NCBI RefSeq assembly: GCF_030067675.1
Contig: NZ_JASJEV010000001.1
Span: forward strand, 696,309-760,308
From: Chelatococcus albus
GTDB lineage: Bacteria > Pseudomonadota > Alphaproteobacteria > Rhizobiales > Beijerinckiaceae
Direction of reading: 5' to 3'
Length of the DNA: 64,000 bases
Of the stretch, positions 1 through 9,012 are shown piece by piece (the stretch's first letter is position 1; every line of letters begins with the position of its first letter). Below the pieces are notes generated by a model. That model searched no databases. It was not told where the DNA came from and worked only from the letters and a program-made list of their open reading frames with translations. The position numbers and the translations under genes are program-made.

Positions 1-65
1 GCGGCCGGCAGGAAGAGCCACGGGTTGCCCGCTCCCGAAGAGATGATGCTGGCGATATCCGGCAC
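1..65 (-). CDS. rcnA: Nickel/cobalt efflux protein RcnA-like, N-terminal fragment
   Basis: Only the first 21 codons lie inside the window. They read from a GTG start and include GAGNPWLFLP, which resembles the RcnA N-terminus before its first membrane helix (E. coli RcnA has a similar NAWFFIP stretch). RcnA-type proteins are inner-membrane exporters of Ni2+ and Co2+. A GAGAGG stretch lies just upstream of the GTG. The gene follows a metal-responsive repressor by 22 nt on the same strand, the usual repressor-exporter order. Family assignment rests on about 20 residues plus context. Confidence 0.6.
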   Translation of the reverse strand, partial: MPDIASIISSGAGNPWLFLPA

Positions 66-87
66 GCCGACCTCTCGCGTCCTGCTG

Positions 88-348
88 TCACAGATATTTG
101 GCGAGCGCCCGCAGGTCGGCGAGGCGCGTCCGTGCCTCGCCGCCGCCTGCGGCATCGTCGAGCCAGTGCTCGATGTGGTGGTGGATCAGCTCGCGTTTGG
201 CGTTGGCGACCGCGCTCTCGACGGCGTGGAGCTGCTGGCTGAGGGCGACGCAATCCCGCCCTTCCTCGATCATGGCGATGACCGAGCGCAGATGCCCTTC
301 CGCCCGTTTCAGGCGCGCGACAATGCCTGGATAGTCCGCATGGCTCAT
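88..348 (-). CDS. Metal-responsive repressor, RcnR/DmeR/FrmR (CsoR) family
   Basis: This 86-residue all-helical protein belongs to the CsoR/RcnR/FrmR family, whose tetramers bind operator DNA and release it on binding metal or formaldehyde. From the chosen start the candidate ligands are His3, Cys33, His58 and His61, close to the His-Cys-His-His set of RcnR, so Ni/Co sensing is favoured over Cu. An ATG two codons upstream (354) is possible. I prefer 348 because it puts His at position 3 as in RcnR and leaves more of the operator outside the gene. It lies upstream of an rcnA-like start, and a long palindrome overlaps its 5' end, suggesting autoregulation. FrmR-type formaldehyde sensing is the main alternative. 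Confidence 0.85.
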   Translation of the reverse strand: MSHADYPGIVARLKRAEGHLRSVIAMIEEGRDCVALSQQLHAVESAVANAKRELIHHHIEHWLDDAAGGGEARTRLADLRALAKYL

Positions 349-351
349 GAC

Positions 352-379
352 CATATCCTATCCTGGGGGATAGGATATG
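352..379. promoter_or_regulatory. Palindromic operator of the RcnR/DmeR-type repressor
   Basis: A perfect 12-bp inverted repeat (352-363 and 368-379) is separated by TGGG. The half-site is CATATCCTATCC, giving AT-rich arms around a G-run. This is the layout known for RcnR and DmeR operators (G/C tract flanked by AT-rich inverted repeats). It sits a few bases upstream of the repressor start. Binding is inferred, not shown. Confidence 0.75.
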
Positions 380-522
380 CAAGCCTCCGGTCACCGCTGT
401 CCGATGCCGCCGAACCGCCGTCCGGCCGGTCGCCCGCCCCGCTCTTGCACGTGGCGTGATTGTCATCGCCGTCCGACCTCCCTACAAAGCCGGTCCGTTC
501 CTCATCCGACGCGGGCAGGGCC

Positions 523-1926
523 ATGCAGGACGTCGAAAACCAGACGGCGCCGGAGGTGCCCGCATTCCGCGACGACGGCGGCAATGTCAGCGGCGCCTTC
601 GCGGCCCTGGTCTCGCAAGCCGTCACGACAGGGGACGCCGCGTCGCTGCGCGCGCTCGTCTCCGACCTGCACGAGGCGGATGTCGGCGCCCTCATCGAGG
701 CGCTCGACAGCGGCGAGCGTCCGCGCTTCATCGAACTGCTCGGCGAGGACTTCGACTTCACGGCGCTGACCGAGGTCGACGATGCCGTGCGCGAGGAAAT
801 CCTCGAGGAAATCCCGAACGAGGAGATCGCCGAGGGGGTGCGCGACCTCGAGGTGGACGACGCCGTCTACATCCTTGAGGACCTCGACGAGGAGGACAAG
901 GCGGAGGTCCTCGACCGGCTTCCGGCCCTGGAGCGCGTCGCGCTGCAGCGCTCCCTCGAATATCCGGAGGATTCCGCCGGGCGGCGGATGCAGACGCAGT
1001 TCATCGCCGTGCCGCCGTTCTGGAGCGTCGGCCAGACCATCGATTACATGCGCGAGACGGAGGATCTGCCCGACACCTTCTACGAGATCTTCGTCATCGA
1101 TCCGGGCTACCACCTCATCGGCACGGTGCCGCTCGACAAGCTCCTGCGCTCCAAGCGGCCGATGAAGATCGGCGACATCATGAGCGAGGATCAGCACCTG
1201 ATCCGCGCAACCGACGACCAGGAGGAAGCCGCGCGCCTCTTCCAGCGCTACAACCTCGTCTCCTGCGCCGTCGTCGACGTTTCCAACCGCCTCGTCGGCG
1301 TGATGATGGTCGACGACATCGTCGACGTCATCGAGGAGGAGGCGGACGAGGACCTGAAGGCGCTCGGTGGCGTCAAGGGCGACGAGGAATTGTCCGATAC
1401 CGTGCTCTACACCGTGAAGAGCCGCTTTCCCTGGCTCTTCGCCAATCTGATCACGGCCGTTCTCGCCGCCACCGTCATCGCGTTCTTCGAACATTCCATC
1501 GAGAGGATGGTGGCGCTCGCCGTGCTCATGCCCATCGTCGCCTCCATGGGCGGCAATGCCGGCACACAGACCATGACGGTGACCGTTCGCGCCCTGGCGA
1601 CGAAGGAACTGCACCGGTCCAACGCCTGGCGCGTCATCCGTCGCGAGCTCGCGGTCGGCGCGACGAATGGCCTTGCCTTCGCGCTCATCCTCGGCAGCGT
1701 CGCCGTCGGCTGGTTCGGCATCCGCGACCTCGGCATTGTCATCGGTATGGCGATCCTCACGGTTTTGACGACGGCCGCGCTCGGAGGCATTCTGATCCCG
1801 TTGCTGTTGAGCAGGTTCGGCGTCGATCCGGCGGTCTCTTCGGGCCCCTTCGTCACCACCATCACGGATGTCGTGGGCTTCTTCTCCTTCCTGGGGATCG
1901 CGACCCTGTGGTTCGGGCTGTCGTAA
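523..1926 (+). CDS. mgtE: Magnesium transporter MgtE
   Basis: MgtE is a homodimeric Mg2+ channel of the inner membrane, gated by cytosolic Mg2+. The 467-residue product has an acidic helical N domain (about 20-135), paired CBS domains (about 140-260, including a TFYEIFVID stretch) and a C-terminal membrane domain of five helices. The pore-region hallmarks MGGNAGTQ and ITDVVGFFSFLG are intact. The ATG at 523 is chosen. A TTG at 460 would add 21 low-complexity residues without family support. The gene diverges from the metal repressor. No Mg-sensing leader is apparent in the short upstream region. The following lysozyme gene starts 35 nt after the stop. Confidence 0.93.
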   Translation: MQDVENQTAPEVPAFRDDGGNVSGAFAALVSQAVTTGDAASLRALVSDLHEADVGALIEALDSGERPRFIELLGEDFDFTALTEVDDAVREEILEEIPNEEIAEGVRDLEVDDAVYILEDLDEEDKAEVLDRLPALERVALQRSLEYPEDSAGRRMQTQFIAVPPFWSVGQTIDYMRETEDLPDTFYEIFVIDPGYHLIGTVPLDKLLRSKRPMKIGDIMSEDQHLIRATDDQEEAARLFQRYNLVSCAVVDVSNRLVGVMMVDDIVDVIEEEADEDLKALGGVKGDEELSDTVLYTVKSRFPWLFANLITAVLAATVIAFFEHSIERMVALAVLMPIVASMGGNAGTQTMTVTVRALATKELHRSNAWRVIRRELAVGATNGLAFALILGSVAVGWFGIRDLGIVIGMAILTVLTTAALGGILIPLLLSRFGVDPAVSSGPFVTTITDVVGFFSFLGIATLWFGLS

Positions 1927-1961
1927 ACAGATCCTCAAGGATTTCGGTCGAATCGTCGGCC

Positions 1962-2825
1962 ATGCGCCGACGTCTTCACTCAGTCCCCATCCTTCGCCCG
2001 TCTCTCGCGCGCCTGCCTGCGCTCCCGCGCGGTACGCTCGCTCCGGTGCGGGCGCTTCTCGCGCTTGCGGCGCTGACCTTCGTCGGCGGCTGCGCCATGA
2101 TGGAGACCTACTATCCGGCCAAGGGCGACAGCCGCCCGCACCCGGGCGTGGCGCGGGCGCATCGCCTGCCGATCCACGGTATCGACATCTCCAAATGGCA
2201 GGGCGACATCGACTGGAAGGCGGTGCGCGACGCCGGCACGCAGTTCGTCTTCATCAAGGCCACCGAAGGTGGCGACCACGTCGACGAGCGCTTCCTCACG
2301 AACTGGTACGGCGCGAAGGCCGCCGGCATCCCGCGCGGCGCCTATCACTTCGTCTACTGGTGCCGCCCGGCGCACGAGCAGGCGCAGTGGTTCAAGCAGC
2401 ACATCCCGAACGATCCGGACGCGCTGCCGCCCGTGCTCGACGTGGAGTGGAACGGCCATTCCAAGACCTGCCCGCAGAAGGTGCCGCGCGAGGACGCCCT
2501 GGAGAAGATCAAGCTCATGCTGGCCGAGCTCGAGGCGCATACGGGCAAGCGGCCGATCATCTACACCGACATCCCCTTCCATCGCGACGTGCTGGAGGGC
2601 GAGCTCAAGGGCTATGCCTTCTGGATCCGCAGCACGGCGGCCGAGCCGCATGAACGCTACGCCGGCCGCGAGGACTGGACCTTCTGGCAGTTTACCACCA
2701 CCGGCCGCGTGCCCGGCATCCGCGGCAACGTCGACCGCAACGCCTTCTTCTCCACCGCCGAGGTGTGGGAGAAGTTCAAGAACGGCGAGTGGTACGGCGG
2801 CACGGAGACGGCAAGCCTCGACTGA
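1962..2825 (+). CDS. Glycoside hydrolase family 25 (lysozyme-like) lipoprotein
   Basis: A predicted lipoprotein of 287 residues with a GH25 (Chalaropsis-type muramidase) fold. GH25 enzymes cleave the MurNAc-GlcNAc bond of peptidoglycan. Residues 30-44 (hydrophobic run ending FVGGC) form a lipobox with Cys44 as acylation site, so the protein should sit in the periplasm on a membrane. The domain starts with GIDISKWQGDIDW (catalytic-type Asp75), has the DVE acid pair (Asp160/Glu162) and ends with the FWQ strand. An in-frame GTG at 1908 overlaps mgtE and is less likely. A later GTG just before the hydrophobic run could also be the start. A cell-wall remodelling role is inferred. Confidence 0.88.
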   Translation: MRRRLHSVPILRPSLARLPALPRGTLAPVRALLALAALTFVGGCAMMETYYPAKGDSRPHPGVARAHRLPIHGIDISKWQGDIDWKAVRDAGTQFVFIKATEGGDHVDERFLTNWYGAKAAGIPRGAYHFVYWCRPAHEQAQWFKQHIPNDPDALPPVLDVEWNGHSKTCPQKVPREDALEKIKLMLAELEAHTGKRPIIYTDIPFHRDVLEGELKGYAFWIRSTAAEPHERYAGREDWTFWQFTTTGRVPGIRGNVDRNAFFSTAEVWEKFKNGEWYGGTETASLD

Positions 2826-2863
2826 CAGAAGGCTCCCGTCGAAGGGCCCGCTCGCCCCTGCCG

Positions 2864-3343
2864 CTAGAAGGGGCCGAACCAGCGCGGCACCCGTTCGCGA
2901 TAGGCGCGATAGCTTGCGCCGAAACGCGCCTCGAGATGGCGCTCCTCGCGCTCGATGGCGAGCTTCTGCAGACCGATGGCCATGGCGGGCGCAAGCAGCA
3001 GGAGCCACGGCCAGTTGGACGCCAGGCCGAGGCCCGCGAAGGCGATCGAGATGCCGAGATACATCGGATTGCGGGTGACGGCGTAGATCCCGCCGGTCGC
3101 GAGCACCTCGGCTCGCGCCGTCGGATCGACCGGCGTTCCGAGGCGCCGGAAGGTGTTGAAGCCCGACACGGCCAACGCGAGTCCCATGACGAGCAGGCCG
3201 GCTCCCGCCAGCCGCAGGCCCCACCAGACGCCGTTCGGGGCCAGCGGGTAGAGCCATTCGAGAAGCCCCGCCGCAACGAGCGTGCCCGCATAGAGGATGG
3301 GCGGCCAGTGCAGGCGGTTCGGGCGATCGCTGATGTCGCTCAT
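2864..3343 (-). CDS. Isoprenylcysteine carboxyl methyltransferase-like membrane protein
   Basis: A 159-residue membrane protein of the ICMT/phospholipid-methyltransferase (PEMT-like) superfamily. It has three to four hydrophobic helices, the cofactor-region motif RNPMYLG (residues 91-97) and a C-terminal block with EREERHLEARFG, YRAYRERVPRW and the final WFGPF. Bacterial members are usually assigned SAM-dependent methylation of small or lipid substrates, but the substrate is unknown. The ATG at 3343 is chosen; upstream in-frame sequence runs into the divergent ivd promoter region and is not conserved-looking. It is convergent with the GH25 gene. Confidence 0.85.
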   Translation of the reverse strand: MSDISDRPNRLHWPPILYAGTLVAAGLLEWLYPLAPNGVWWGLRLAGAGLLVMGLALAVSGFNTFRRLGTPVDPTARAEVLATGGIYAVTRNPMYLGISIAFAGLGLASNWPWLLLLAPAMAIGLQKLAIEREERHLEARFGASYRAYRERVPRWFGPF

Positions 3344-3488
3344 GCGCAACTCCCAACCTGCATGTGGGATGCCTCGCCAGTGACTTTGCACAAGCGTGAT
3401 CCTAAAACGAAAAACAAGACAGCAGGACTGACCTGCATATCCGACGGGCTTCCAGGCCCCAGCGGACCGACGATTTGGGAGGATCGCC

Positions 3489-4661
<1,173 letters not shown>

Positions 4662-4685
4662 CGCCGGAGGGCGGGAGCCACCGGG

Positions 4686-5636
4686 CTACTTCCCCTCCGT
4701 CTCGTAGACGTAGATCGTCGACTTGTCGTCCTCGGGCATGAAATAGGCCCTCAGGCCCGAGGCCGTCGGCTCGACCCAGAAGGGGTTCTGCGTCATCGGC
4801 AGTCCCGCCGATGTCCACAGCTGCACCGGCACCTGGTAGATCGCCTGGTTGGCGGCGAGATCGACGATCTCGAACCCGCCGAGGCTGAACTTCGGCCCGT
4901 CCTTGACCGGCTGATAGGCGGTAAGCCCCCCGCAGAGCATCTCCTGCCGGCCGAGATATTTGCAGTCCTGGTAGTCGACGTAGTGCGAGCGGTTCGCCTC
5001 GGCGAGCGTCTCGCGCGGCGTCCGCGCGTTGGTGACGCGCCCCCTGTCGTCGAGCGTGAAGCGGTAGAAGCGCCGCGAGCCCCAGCTCACCGCATTGAGC
5101 GTCTTCTCGTCGGTGTTGTGCACGATGCCGCCGAGATGGTCGGTGTAGCGGAAGACCTCCGCCGCCTTCATCGTCTCGGGGTCGACGCGATAGACGATGG
5201 AACGGCTGTTCGGCCGGTATTCCGCCACCGGCACGAAGATCGACTGCCCGTCGTAGTCGATGCCGCCCGGATGGTAGATGCTGCCCTCGCCGAGCGTGAT
5301 GTCGGCGACGAGATTGCCCTTGGCATCGATCTTGAAGAGATGCCCGGTGCCATCCCCCGTGTCGCGGTCGTAGCCGTCCTGCGGCTGGTCGAAGCGCTTG
5401 GTCGCAGTCCTGATCTCGACCGAGGAGACGTAAAAATGCTCGCCGACCTTCACCATGCCTTGCGGGTGGTGGGTGGTGAAACTGATCGGGATCTGTGCCA
5501 CGGGCTTCCATGGGCTGGAACGCGTCAGCGTCTTCACGCGCTCGCTGACCACGGCGCCGATGTCCCCGGGCTCGGCGGCTGCCGCCGAGGTTGCAATCAA
5601 AACCGTGCTTAACACGAGGGGCACCACCGTCCTCAT
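4686..5636 (-). CDS. Secreted DUF6454-like protein, probable beta-propeller
   Basis: A 316-residue exported protein. A signal peptide is clear: basic MRT, a hydrophobic core (VVPLVLSTVLIATS) and an AAAAEP cleavage region. The rest is rich in short beta-strand repeats with Gly-Asp turns (GHLFKIDAKGNL, GGIDYDGQSIFVPVAEY, SIVYRVDPETMKA), as in propeller-like periplasmic proteins. It resembles proteins annotated DUF6454, which have no assigned function. The start is set by a very strong GGAGGGAGGAGG ribosome site 2 nt before the ATG; the longer reading frame upstream has no such support. It is convergent with ivd (24 nt between stops). Confidence 0.72.
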   Translation of the reverse strand: MRTVVPLVLSTVLIATSAAAAEPGDIGAVVSERVKTLTRSSPWKPVAQIPISFTTHHPQGMVKVGEHFYVSSVEIRTATKRFDQPQDGYDRDTGDGTGHLFKIDAKGNLVADITLGEGSIYHPGGIDYDGQSIFVPVAEYRPNSRSIVYRVDPETMKAAEVFRYTDHLGGIVHNTDEKTLNAVSWGSRRFYRFTLDDRGRVTNARTPRETLAEANRSHYVDYQDCKYLGRQEMLCGGLTAYQPVKDGPKFSLGGFEIVDLAANQAIYQVPVQLWTSAGLPMTQNPFWVEPTASGLRAYFMPEDDKSTIYVYETEGK

Positions 5637-5925
5637 CGCCTCCTCCCTCCTGTCTCGCCTGTGATCGTGCCGGCCGTAATCAGGGCTAGCGGCATCTTCT
5701 GTCTGGACTGTGACGCAGACCTGCCGCGCGGTGGAGGCACCGCTCCTCGCTGGTCGGCCCGCCGCCAGGTCGGCTATCATTTCCTGTGGTACGGACGGGA
5801 CGATCGTGGCAGGCGCCCGCGCAGGGGCTGCGCGACGCGTCGCCGCCGGATGATGTCAAGGTTGCAAAGCGCCGATTTCGGACGACCTATTCATTGACCT
5901 TACCCCCTCTGACAGGAGCGCGAGC

Positions 5926-6768
5926 TTGGCCAGCGTCCCCCACGATACCGCGCCACAGCAGGAAACCGCGAAGGCGAGCAGGCAGACCTTCGGCACCGCC
6001 GGCATCACTCCCATGTCGCGGCCGAGCCTCACCACCCGCCTGTTCATGGCCATCGTCGCCTGGGCGGAGCGGCTCAACCTTGCCTATTCCAAGGTCGGCA
6101 ATCCGCCAGTCTACGACAATGCCACCTTCCCCTGGGTCGCGGAGATCGAGCGGGAGTGGCCGCTCATCCGTGCTGAACTCGATCGCATCCTCCTGCGCCA
6201 GAGCGAGCTTCCGAGCTTCCAGGACATCTCCACCGACGTGAAGACGATCAGCACGGATCAGCGCTGGAAGACGTTCTTCCTCATCGGCTTCGGCGTGAAG
6301 TCGGAGCAGAACATCCGGCAATGCCCGGAAACCTGGCGCATCGTGCAGAAGATTCCCGGTCTCAAGACGGCGATGTTCTCGATCTTCGAGCCGGGCAAGC
6401 ACCTTCCCGCCCATCGCGGCCCCTACAACGGGGTGCTGCGCCTGCACCTCGGCCTCGTCGTGCCGGAGCCGCGCGACAAGCTCGCGATCCGGGTCGACCG
6501 CCAGATCTGCCACTGGCAGGAGGGCAAGGCGCTCGTCTTCGACGATGCCTACGAGCACGAAGCCTGGAACCACACGGACAAGACGCGCGTGGTGCTGTTC
6601 GTGGACTTCGTCAAGCCGCTGCGCTTCCCGGCGCGGCTGGTCAACTGGCTGCTCATGAACCTCGCCATCTTCACCCCCTTCATCCGCGAGGGCCTCGACA
6701 ACCACAAGGAGTGGGAGAAGCGCTTCTACGCCGAGGCGGAAGCCCTGCGGAACCGGCCGCGCCATTAG
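5926..6768 (+). CDS. Aspartyl/asparaginyl beta-hydroxylase family (LpxO-like)
   Basis: A 280-residue Fe(II)/2-oxoglutarate dioxygenase of the aspartyl/asparaginyl beta-hydroxylase family, which includes LpxO, the enzyme that 2-hydroxylates lipid A acyl chains. A hydrophobic segment is present near residues 35-50. The double-stranded beta-helix core shows EPGKHLPAHRGPYNGVLRLHLG (metal ligand probably His163) and DDAYEHEAWNHT (His211), followed by Arg221 for 2-oxoglutarate. The TTG at 5926 is supported by AGGAG 7 nt upstream; an ATG at residue 30 is the alternative. A lipid A role is inferred from family only. Confidence 0.82.
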   Translation: MASVPHDTAPQQETAKASRQTFGTAGITPMSRPSLTTRLFMAIVAWAERLNLAYSKVGNPPVYDNATFPWVAEIEREWPLIRAELDRILLRQSELPSFQDISTDVKTISTDQRWKTFFLIGFGVKSEQNIRQCPETWRIVQKIPGLKTAMFSIFEPGKHLPAHRGPYNGVLRLHLGLVVPEPRDKLAIRVDRQICHWQEGKALVFDDAYEHEAWNHTDKTRVVLFVDFVKPLRFPARLVNWLLMNLAIFTPFIREGLDNHKEWEKRFYAEAEALRNRPRH

Positions 6769-6776
6769 TTTGTCCC

Positions 6777-6798
6777 CGGCGGCGCAGCTGCGCCGCCG
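6777..6798. terminator. 22-bp perfect palindrome after the LpxO-like gene
   Basis: The arm CGGCGGCGCAG is followed directly by its exact reverse complement, 8 nt after the hydroxylase stop. It can fold into a very stable hairpin, but no convincing T-run follows, so an intrinsic terminator function is uncertain. Confidence 0.35.
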
Positions 6799-6839
6799 TC
6801 TTCCCCGCCTTCCCGCCCTGCTTCCTGGAGAAACGCCGG

Positions 6840-7676
6840 ATGACCATCCCCTTCGTTCACGCCAACGGCGCCGCCATCCCCGCCATCGGCCTCGGCACCT
6901 GGGCAGCGCGGGACGAGGACTGCATCCAGGCGGTCTCCTGGGCGCTCGAAGCCGGATACCGCCATATCGACACGGCGGCCGCCTACGAGAACGAGCACGC
7001 CGTCGGCCAAGCGCTGCGGGCGTCGGGCCTGCCGCGCAGCGACCTCTTCGTGACCACCAAGGTCTGGTACACGGACATCGCCGACGGCTCCCTGCAGAAA
7101 TCCGCCGAGGCAAGCCTGAGGCGGCTTGGGCTCGATCATGTGGACCTCCTGCTGATCCACTGGCCGAACCAGGCCATCCCGTTGCGGGACTCGATGCGCG
7201 CCCTGTGCGATGCCAAGCGCAAGGGGCTCACGCGCCACATCGGCGTCTCCAACTTCCCGGTTGCCCTCTTGGAAGAGGCCGTGGCCGTCGCCGACGAGCC
7301 GCTGGTCGCCAACCAGTGCGAATACCAGCCGCGGCTCGACCAGTCGAAGGTTCTCGAAGCCTGCCGCCGGCACGGCCTCGCCTTCACCTCCTACAGCCCC
7401 ATCGGCCGGGGCGAGCTGCTCGGCGAACCTGCGATTCGCCGCATCGCTGAGCAGCACGGCAGGACGCCGGCGCAGATCGTCCTGCGCTGGCACGTGCAAC
7501 AGCCGGGCGTCATCGCCATCCCGAAGTCGGCGAACCGCCGGCGCATCGCCGAGAACATCGCCCTCTTCGACTTCGCGCTCAGCGACGAGGAGATGGCGGC
7601 GATCTCTTCCCTCGCCCGCCCGGACGGGCGCATGATCGACCCGGCCTGGGCGCCGCGGTGGGATGCGGTGGCCTGA
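6840..7676 (+). CDS. Aldo/keto reductase
   Basis: An NADPH-dependent oxidoreductase of the AKR superfamily (278 residues, typical TIM-barrel length), close in pattern to 2,5-diketo-gluconate reductase-like enzymes. The catalytic tetrad is visible: Asp44 (GYRHIDTA), Tyr49 (AAYENE), Lys74 (VTTKVWY) and His107 (LLLIHWP). The signature IGVSNF and the cofactor motif IPKSANRRRIAEN near the C-terminus are intact. GGAG lies about 9 nt before the ATG. The open frame extends further upstream, but that part lies inside the preceding gene. The substrate is unknown; carbonyl detoxification is common in the family. Confidence 0.92.
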   Translation: MTIPFVHANGAAIPAIGLGTWAARDEDCIQAVSWALEAGYRHIDTAAAYENEHAVGQALRASGLPRSDLFVTTKVWYTDIADGSLQKSAEASLRRLGLDHVDLLLIHWPNQAIPLRDSMRALCDAKRKGLTRHIGVSNFPVALLEEAVAVADEPLVANQCEYQPRLDQSKVLEACRRHGLAFTSYSPIGRGELLGEPAIRRIAEQHGRTPAQIVLRWHVQQPGVIAIPKSANRRRIAENIALFDFALSDEEMAAISSLARPDGRMIDPAWAPRWDAVA

Positions 7677-7703
7677 CGGCGGCCGGCGGGGCCTGCTCCC
7701 CAA

Positions 7704-7727
7704 GGGTCGAACCGCACGGTTCGGCCC
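7704..7727. terminator. Hairpin between aldo/keto reductase and GNAT genes
   Basis: GGG-T-CGAACCG and CGGTTCG-G-CCC form an 11-bp stem (one T-G pair) around a CA dinucleotide, 28 nt after the aldo/keto reductase stop. It is followed by ATCTCTGTTG rather than a clean T-run, so it may be a weak terminator or an mRNA-stabilising hairpin. Confidence 0.4.
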
Positions 7728-7764
7728 ATCTCTGTTGAAGCACGACGCTCACCGGGATTTCGCC

Positions 7765-8352
7765 ATGGTGGATCCAGCAGGTATCGAGATCGTGCCGCTG
7801 ACGCCCGAGCGCTGGGCCGACATCGAGGACCTGTTCGGGCCGGAGCGCGGCGCCCAGTCCGGCTGCTGGTGTCTCTGGCCGCTGCTGCCGCGCAAGGACT
7901 TTCGCGCCCTTGCGCCGGCCGAGCGCAAGGCGCAGTTCCGCGCCCGCGTCGAGTCCGGCCCGCCCCTCGGCCTCCTCGCCTATGCCGATCGCAAGGCGGT
8001 CGGCTGGTGCGCCGTCGCCCCGCGCACGCGCGCGCTGGGCTTCGACGCCAGCCGTCTGAGCCGTGCGGAGCTGGGCGACGCCCCTTCCGATGTCTTCGCG
8101 ATCACCTGCTTCCATGTCCGCGCCGGCCATCGGCGGAAGGGCCTGACGCCTCTCCTCGCCAAGGCGGCAATAGCCGATGCCCGTGCGCAGGGCGCAAGGG
8201 CCGTCGAGGCCTGCCCGATCGACACCGGCCGCGAGCTTGCCTCGGGCGAGGGGTTCGTCGGCCTTGCCTCCGTATTTCACCGCCTCGGTTTCCGGGAGAT
8301 CGCCCGGCGCTCGCCGCAACGGCCGCTCATGCGGCTCGATCTTCATCCATGA
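7765..8352 (+). CDS. GNAT family N-acetyltransferase
   Basis: A 195-residue protein of the Gcn5-related acetyltransferase fold. The central acetyl-CoA region reads DVFAITCFHVRAGHRRKGL (beta4 plus the R-x-x-R/K-G pyrophosphate loop), followed by a helix LLAKAAIADARAQG and a C-terminal strand FHRLGFREIARR. The N-terminal part has a CWCLWP motif seen in a subgroup of GNATs. The ATG at 7765 is chosen; an upstream start would span the intergenic hairpin. The acceptor substrate is unknown. The next gene on this strand begins 117 nt later. Confidence 0.85.
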   Translation: MVDPAGIEIVPLTPERWADIEDLFGPERGAQSGCWCLWPLLPRKDFRALAPAERKAQFRARVESGPPLGLLAYADRKAVGWCAVAPRTRALGFDASRLSRAELGDAPSDVFAITCFHVRAGHRRKGLTPLLAKAAIADARAQGARAVEACPIDTGRELASGEGFVGLASVFHRLGFREIARRSPQRPLMRLDLHP

Positions 8353-8469
8353 CGGCCGGACCTGCCCGCCAACGGCCGTCGCCCCCAAAGGCACGATCGT
8401 CGTTGTAGCCGTGGGCGGACGCAACTCTTTTGCCTTGATCCCGCCACCGGCGGCCAGCACAAGAGGCCG

Positions 8470-8958
8470 ATGCGCATGCACGGGCTCTGCTTCCTCCTCG
8501 TCCTCCTGCCAGCGCTGCCGTTTCCCGGCCTCGCAGCGGCGCAGGGGCGTGCTGTCGACCCCGCCGACCGCGCGGCGATCTCCACCTGTCTTGATGAGGG
8601 CAAGGATTCGCCGCAGGCCTGCATCGGCTCCATCGCGGTCGTATGCAGCCGCCGCGACGCCAGCAACACGCTCGAGGCGGAAGTCACCTGCGCCCGCCGT
8701 GAAGCAGCCGTCTGGCGCGAACGGCTCGACAGCATGACCGTGACGCTCGCGCGGACCCTGGAGCCCGGGGCCCGCAACCGCTTCGCCGCCGTGCAGCGCG
8801 CGTGGGAGGACTACGCCGGCCTCAAGTGCTCGTTCATCGGCGAGCAGGCGCCAGCGGCGCGCGCCGCCGTCTTCCAGTCCGGCTGCGAGCTGCGCGAGGT
8901 CGCGAACCGCGCCATCGAGGTGGAGCGCTTCATGCGCCATAACGCCCGCCGCCGTTAG
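8470..8958 (+). CDS. Secreted LprI/DUF1311-family protein
   Basis: A 162-residue exported protein with signal peptide (MRMHGLCFLLVLLPALPFPGLAAAQ). The mature part carries the DUF1311/LprI pattern: FAAVQRAWEDYAGLKCSF, then QSGCELREVANRAIEVERFM, with six cysteines in the mature region that probably form disulfides in the periplasm. Mycobacterial LprI inhibits lysozyme, but most proteobacterial members have no tested function. AGAGG precedes two close ATG codons (8470 and 8476); either may be used. A GH25 lysozyme is encoded 6 kb away, with no evident link. Confidence 0.82.
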   Translation: MRMHGLCFLLVLLPALPFPGLAAAQGRAVDPADRAAISTCLDEGKDSPQACIGSIAVVCSRRDASNTLEAEVTCARREAAVWRERLDSMTVTLARTLEPGARNRFAAVQRAWEDYAGLKCSFIGEQAPAARAAVFQSGCELREVANRAIEVERFMRHNARRR

Positions 8959-9012
8959 CCGCGCATCAGGCATTTCCTGCGACAAGGCGGCAGCGCGAAA
9001 CGGGCTCCGCCG

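Noticed and set aside
460-522. TTG start 21 codons upstream of the chosen mgtE start
   Set aside because: The extra residues are low-complexity and not like the MgtE N domain; the ATG at 523 gives normal length.
380-522. Mg2+-sensing leader (M-box) upstream of mgtE
   Set aside because: The region is too short and lacks recognisable M-box core sequences.
6777-6798. Perfect palindrome as a recombination or protein site
   Set aside because: Position just after a stop codon makes an RNA hairpin more likely; I kept it only as a weak terminator.
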